Assembly: GCF_000964005.1 (NCBI RefSeq)
Contig: NZ_JXYP01000011.1
Coordinates: forward strand, 213,869 to 277,868
Direction: 5' to 3'
DNA: 64,000 nt
Source: Williamsia herbipolensis
Lineage (GTDB): Bacteria; Actinomycetota; Actinomycetes; Mycobacteriales; Mycobacteriaceae
The notes under the pieces were generated by a model that saw only the letters and a program-made list of their open reading frames with translations, ran no database searches and was not told the DNA's origin. The translations under genes were made by a program, and so were the position numbers. Positions 60,864 to 64,000 of the stretch are shown here, piece by piece. Every line of letters starts with the position of its first letter. Position 1 is the first letter of the stretch.

Positions 60864-60894
60864 GAACATGTTCACGGCTCGTCTGACCATGTTC
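60864..60894. promoter_or_regulatory. Direct-repeat operator between AraC and DUF1772 genes
   Basis: GAACATGTTC (60864-60873, itself a perfect palindrome) and GACCATGTTC (60885-60894) lie in direct orientation with a 21-bp period, two helical turns, as expected for an AraC dimer. The first also matches the mycobacterial KstR pattern TnnAACnnGTTnnA at all but one fixed position. Confidence 0.55.
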
Positions 60895-60925
60895 TGTGCC
60901 ATCCGGGTCGGGTGGAATCGTTGCC

Positions 60926-61403
60926 ATGGCAACCACAGCACGCATCACCGACGCACTCCTCGTCCTCGGCGTCACGACCTCCGGGCTCGTCCGGCCTGTT
61001 CTGCGCCTTCGCCTACGCGGTGATGCCCGGTCTGCACCGCACCGACGACCGCACCCTGGTGGCGGCGATGCAGAAGATCAACGTCGCGATCGTCAACCCG
61101 GTGTTCCTGCTGCTCTTCTTCGGGGGACTGGTGGTCGCCGCAGCCGCGGCGTGGCTGAGTCGTGGGCAGTCGATCGGACCCTGGGCGATCGCCGCGGCGG
61201 CGCTCTACCTGGCGGGGATGATCGTCACCCTCGCCGCGAACATCCCGCTCAACGACCGGTTGGCGGCGGCGTCCGGTGTCGACGCCGACAGCGCGCGGGC
61301 GGCCTTCGAGACGGCCTGGGTGCGATGGAACACGCTGCGCGCGGTGCTCCACACCGCGGGGTTCGTCGTGCTCGCAACAGGACTGGTGGCCGGCCGGGCA
61401 TAG
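60926..61403 (+). pseudogene. DUF1772 (anthrone-oxygenase-like) membrane protein with frameshift
   Basis: The start ATG 60926 reads MATTARITDALLVLGVTTSGLV, the usual first helix. The family then continues in another frame with GLFCAFAYAVMPGLHRTDD from about 60992, and runs to a stop at 61403 with three more helices. A loss of two bases (or gain of one) at about 60988-60993, in GGGCTCGTCCGGCCTG, explains it; restoring GC would give LVAGLF, as in homologues. The repaired length would be about 159 residues. It may be a recent mutation or a sequencing error. The family is of unknown function in bacteria, named after fungal anthrone oxygenase. It probably forms a unit with the hydrolase gene seven bases later. 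Confidence 0.75.
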
Positions 61404-61410
61404 TGGGGTC

Positions 61411-62298
61411 ATGCCCACCGAACAGATCAGGGCCGGAGTCCTCGATGTCGCCTACGAACGGCACGGTGCCCCCGGAGGCCGCGCAGTCGTTCTCGCCCAT
61501 GGCTTCCCGTACAGCCCGCGCAGCTTCGACGATGTGATCGAACGCCTCACCGACGTCGGCGCCGATGTCGTGGTGCCCTACCTGCGGGGATACGGCCCCA
61601 CGCGATTCGTGTCGCCGGACGTCGTCCGCTCGGGACAGCAGGCGGCGCTGGCCCACGATCTGCGCGACCTCATCGGCGCCCTCGAGCTGGAGCGGCCGCT
61701 GGTCGCGGGCTACGACTGGGGAGGACGCGCCGCATGTCTGGTGTCGCTGCTGTGGCCCGAGTCGGTGTCAGGGTTGATCACGGTCGGCGGCTATAACGTC
61801 CAGGACATCGCGACCGCCTCGACGACCCCGGCGCCGCCTGCTCTCGAGCGCCGCGCCTGGTACCAGTACTACCTGCACTCCGAACGCGGTCGGGCAGGGC
61901 TCGCCGAGTACCGCTCGGAGATCGCGCAACTGCTGTGGACCGAGTGGTCGCCGACGTGGCGGTTCGGCGACTCCGAATTCGCCTCATCTGCTGAGGCTTT
62001 CGACAATCCCGACTTCGTCGACGTCGTGGTGCACTCCTACCGCCATCGCTACGGCCTCGTCGACGGTGATCCCGCCTACGACGCCACCGAGGCCGAGATC
62101 GCCCGTCCGGGAACGATCGACGTACCGACCGTCGTCGTCGAGGCCACCGAGGATCCCATCGAGGCCCTTTCCGCCTCCTCCCGCGACCACGCCGCGCATT
62201 TCACCGACCTCCGCGACGTCCGCCGCCTCGACTGCGGACACAACCCACCCCAGGAACTGCCCAGCCTCTTCGCCGATGCGGTGCGCGTCCTGCTGTGA
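61411..62298 (+). CDS. Epoxide-hydrolase/dehalogenase-like alpha/beta hydrolase
   Basis: This 295-residue protein has VVLAHGFPYSPRSFDDV (oxyanion region), the nucleophile position Asp102 in AGYDWGGRAA, a cap domain (~130-215), EATEDPIEAL (acid) and the final His in LDCGHNPPQE. An Asp nucleophile excludes a normal serine esterase and indicates epoxide hydrolase or haloalkane dehalogenase chemistry, or a cofactor-free relative. The ring-opening Tyr pair of epoxide hydrolases may be among the cap tyrosines (WYQYYLHSE). ATG 61411 follows the DUF1772 frame closely. Confidence 0.85.
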   Translation: MPTEQIRAGVLDVAYERHGAPGGRAVVLAHGFPYSPRSFDDVIERLTDVGADVVVPYLRGYGPTRFVSPDVVRSGQQAALAHDLRDLIGALELERPLVAGYDWGGRAACLVSLLWPESVSGLITVGGYNVQDIATASTTPAPPALERRAWYQYYLHSERGRAGLAEYRSEIAQLLWTEWSPTWRFGDSEFASSAEAFDNPDFVDVVVHSYRHRYGLVDGDPAYDATEAEIARPGTIDVPTVVVEATEDPIEALSASSRDHAAHFTDLRDVRRLDCGHNPPQELPSLFADAVRVLL

Positions 62299-62353
62299 CC
62301 GGGATGTCGGCAGACGAGGGTGGTGGACCAGATGACAAGCACGCCGAACTGAT

Positions 62354-62391
62354 TGTGGATAAACGGTATTCGTGTTTTTCGGTTGTCCACA
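62354..62391. promoter_or_regulatory. Pair of DnaA-box-like sites in inverted orientation
   Basis: TGTGGATAA (62354-62362) and TTGTCCACA (62383-62391) are near-perfect inverted repeats around a 20-base AT-rich loop. Both match DnaA-box consensus forms (TTATCCACA and TTGTCCACA). They lie 52 bases before the DUF222-HNH gene, in a 144-base gap with no other feature. Confidence 0.6.
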
Positions 62392-62442
62392 GACGTCGGG
62401 CGGCGGTGGCCGTTGTCGGTGGCGGCCGGTAGTATCGAACAC

Positions 62443-63768
62443 ATGAGCGACGGGGATGGGGAAGCGACAACAGCTGTGCTGCAATCCTTCCTGTCCTCGC
62501 TGTCTGACCTCCCCGCTGCCGGTGACGAGACAGAATCGATCGATCGCATCGCCGTTCTCGAGGCGATCAAGGCGGGATGTGCTGCAGCGCAGGCGGTCGA
62601 GACGATGCGACTGGAAGAACTTCGCCGCGAGGCCGAGTCCGCAGCGGGTGTGCCGGTGGCGCGGCAGGGTCGAGGACTGGCGGCCGAGGTGGCGTTGGCA
62701 CGTAAGGCGTCGGGGTCTGCCGGTGGTCGATATCTCGGGTTGGCGCGAGCGCTGATGCGCGAGATGCCGCACACGCGTGCGGCGTTGGCGGCTGGTGCGC
62801 TCACCGAGTGGCGGGCGACCATTCTCGTGCGGGAGACCGCACACCTCACCCCGCGTGATCGCGGCGAGATCGACCGCCGGTTGTGTGCCGACGTGTCGGT
62901 GTTCGAGGGTGTCGGGGATCGGGCGTTGGACGCCGAGGTGAAGCGGCTTGCCTACGAACTCGACCCGCAGGCCGTCGTCGACCGGCACGCCCAGGCAGCG
63001 AAGGATCGCCGCGTGTCGACCCGGCCGGCACCGGACGGGATGGTGCGGCTGTCGGCGCTGCTGCCGCTGGTATCCGGGATCTCGGTGTACGCGTCACTGA
63101 AGAAACACGCCGACGCCACCGTCGGTGCCGATGACCGCACGCACGCGCAGGTGATGGCCGATGCCCTCGTCGAACGGGTGACCGGTGCGGCGACGGTCGA
63201 TGCGCTGCCGGTGGCGGTGAGCGTCGTGATGTCCGATGAGGTGCTCCTCGGAAGCAACGGTGCGGCTGCCCATGTGACCGGGTACGGCCCGATCCCCGCC
63301 GACACCGCCCGCGACATGGTGGCCACCAGTCTCGACGCTGACGCGGCCACCACACTGCGGCGCCTGTACAAGGCTCCGTCGAGTGGCGCGCTGGTCGCGA
63401 TGGACTCCACCGCGCGCCTGTTCCCGACCGGGCTGAAACTGTTCCTCGACCTGCGTGACGAATCGTGTCGGATTCCCTATTGTGATGCCCCGATCGCCGA
63501 ATACGACCACGCCGACCCACACTCACGAGGTGGTGACACCTCAGCCGCCAACGGCGGCGGGATGTGCCTGGCCCATAACCGGGCCAAACAGAATCCCGGT
63601 TGGCAAATGACCACCGCAGATCACACCGACACCACTCGCCACACCTCGACCGTCACCACACCCACCGGGCACAGCCACCTCTCCCGTGCGCCCGCACCAC
63701 CGGGCCACCACGATCAACCCGTCAGCCTCATCGAACAACAGCTCCGAGCGCTACTCGACGCTGCTTAG
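62443..63768 (+). CDS. DUF222-HNH endonuclease, 13E12 repeat family
   Basis: This 441-residue protein has the DUF222 helical region (~50-300) and a C-terminal HNH finger (~355-410): CRIPYCDAPIAEYDHADPHSRGGDTSAANGGGMCLAHNRAKQNPGW. The Cys pair, Asp-His and final His-Asn are all present, so the nuclease looks intact. A Pro/His-rich tail follows. These proteins occur in many copies in mycolic-acid bacteria (13E12 repeats in M. tuberculosis) and are thought mobile or exchangeable; their target is unknown. Codon use looks less extreme in G/C than in neighbours. An IS end follows 120 bases later. Confidence 0.9.
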   Translation: MSDGDGEATTAVLQSFLSSLSDLPAAGDETESIDRIAVLEAIKAGCAAAQAVETMRLEELRREAESAAGVPVARQGRGLAAEVALARKASGSAGGRYLGLARALMREMPHTRAALAAGALTEWRATILVRETAHLTPRDRGEIDRRLCADVSVFEGVGDRALDAEVKRLAYELDPQAVVDRHAQAAKDRRVSTRPAPDGMVRLSALLPLVSGISVYASLKKHADATVGADDRTHAQVMADALVERVTGAATVDALPVAVSVVMSDEVLLGSNGAAAHVTGYGPIPADTARDMVATSLDADAATTLRRLYKAPSSGALVAMDSTARLFPTGLKLFLDLRDESCRIPYCDAPIAEYDHADPHSRGGDTSAANGGGMCLAHNRAKQNPGWQMTTADHTDTTRHTSTVTTPTGHSHLSRAPAPPGHHDQPVSLIEQQLRALLDAA

Positions 63769-63814
63769 CCCGGATTGTTCACGAGAGTTGAGGTCGTTCG
63801 GCGTGTGAAATGAC

Positions 63815-64000
63815 GGAAGTGCCTGTCCAGCAGGGATAATGGTGATTGCTGAAGTCAACATTTTTCCGAACTGGGAGGCACTCCGTAGGTGAAGAGTACA
63901 TCGTGGTCATCGGGCTTGTCGGTCACATCTGGTGGGCGTGGCGTGATTGGGCATGCGGGAACCGTGCTGATCCGATCGATCGCTGATCGAATGGGCCTGA
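63815..64000 (+). mobile_element. Left end of an IS1380-type insertion sequence (cut by the window)
   Basis: The base composition drops after the HNH gene, and a leader containing GTGCCTGTCCAGCAGGG and an AT-rich patch precedes a transposase start. The exact left border and its inverted repeat cannot be fixed without the right end; the border given is approximate. Confidence 0.6.
63889..64000 (+). CDS. IS1380-family transposase, N-terminal fragment
   Basis: 37 residues are visible from GTG 63889: VKSTSWSSGLSVTSGGRGV, then GHAGTVLIRSIADRMGL. The pattern of Ser/Thr-rich start, GGRGV.GHAG and LI..IAD..GL is typical of IS1380 transposases of rhodococci and relatives. GGGAGG 16 bases upstream may help translation. 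The rest lies outside the window, so intactness is unknown. Confidence 0.75.
   Translation, partial: MKSTSWSSGLSVTSGGRGVIGHAGTVLIRSIADRMGL

Overview
The window is 64 kb of GC-rich actinobacterial chromosome. Gene content and order point to a mycolic-acid bacterium of the order Mycobacteriales, most like Gordonia (inference, no database search was run). It carries a PhoP/PhoR pair followed by a HIT protein, and then purD, a Tat-type esterase, a TetR regulator, purB, purC, ptrB, an EmrB-type exporter, purS, purQ and an M18 aminopeptidase. From memory this is the order seen around Rv0757-Rv0800 of Mycobacterium tuberculosis. A 55-residue protein directly upstream of otsA recalls Rv3489. About sixty protein genes, one tRNA and one insertion-sequence end are supported. 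Most genes start with ATG or GTG, and 4-base stop/start overlaps are common.

Layout. 1-3.5 kb: trehalose genes on the minus strand (small conserved protein, otsA, then a fused T6P phosphatase-GH15 hydrolase cut by the window edge). 3.6-8.1 kb: threonine exporter, tRNA-Thr, XdhC-like protein, two small stress or membrane proteins, FNT channel. 8.2-14.7 kb: aldehyde dehydrogenase with an AraC regulator, CoA transferase, SCO6745-like protein, alcohol dehydrogenase, DinB-fold protein. 14.8-17 kb: RidA, then a DNA-alkylation repair pair (AlkZ-like glycosylase and Ogt). 17-24.2 kb: phoPR, HIT, a membrane protein, and a two-gene polyprenol-type glycosyltransferase operon; both operons have 11-bp-periodic direct repeats upstream that look like PhoP boxes. 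24.3-46.6 kb: the purine-gene region with interspersed accessory genes (LtrA, lipoproteins, cholesterol-oxidase-like flavoenzyme, MarR-controlled exporter, glutathione peroxidase). 46.6-51.4 kb: a TetR-controlled oxidation cassette (SCP2, cytochrome P450, short-chain dehydrogenase, aldehyde dehydrogenase, ferredoxin). 51.4-58.4 kb: VOC proteins, a sigma factor coupled to a triple-VOC protein, tandem lipases, a BASS/ACR3-type transporter, an SGNH hydrolase. 58.4-64 kb: membrane acyltransferase, AraC regulator, a frameshifted DUF1772 gene, an Asp-nucleophile hydrolase, a DUF222-HNH (13E12-like) gene and the left part of an IS1380-type element.

The least expected signal is a 21-bp tandem repeat family at three places (32.6, 39.7 and 40.7 kb). 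Each array lies 3' of a gene and in that gene's sense orientation, and two of them share an identical entry sequence. Two of the arrays bracket an AbiEi/DUF559 nuclease-like gene. Other notable points are the thrE Shine-Dalgarno sequence formed by the antisense of the tRNA-Thr acceptor stem, the PhoP-box pair, and the perfect AT-rich palindrome controlling the P450 cassette.
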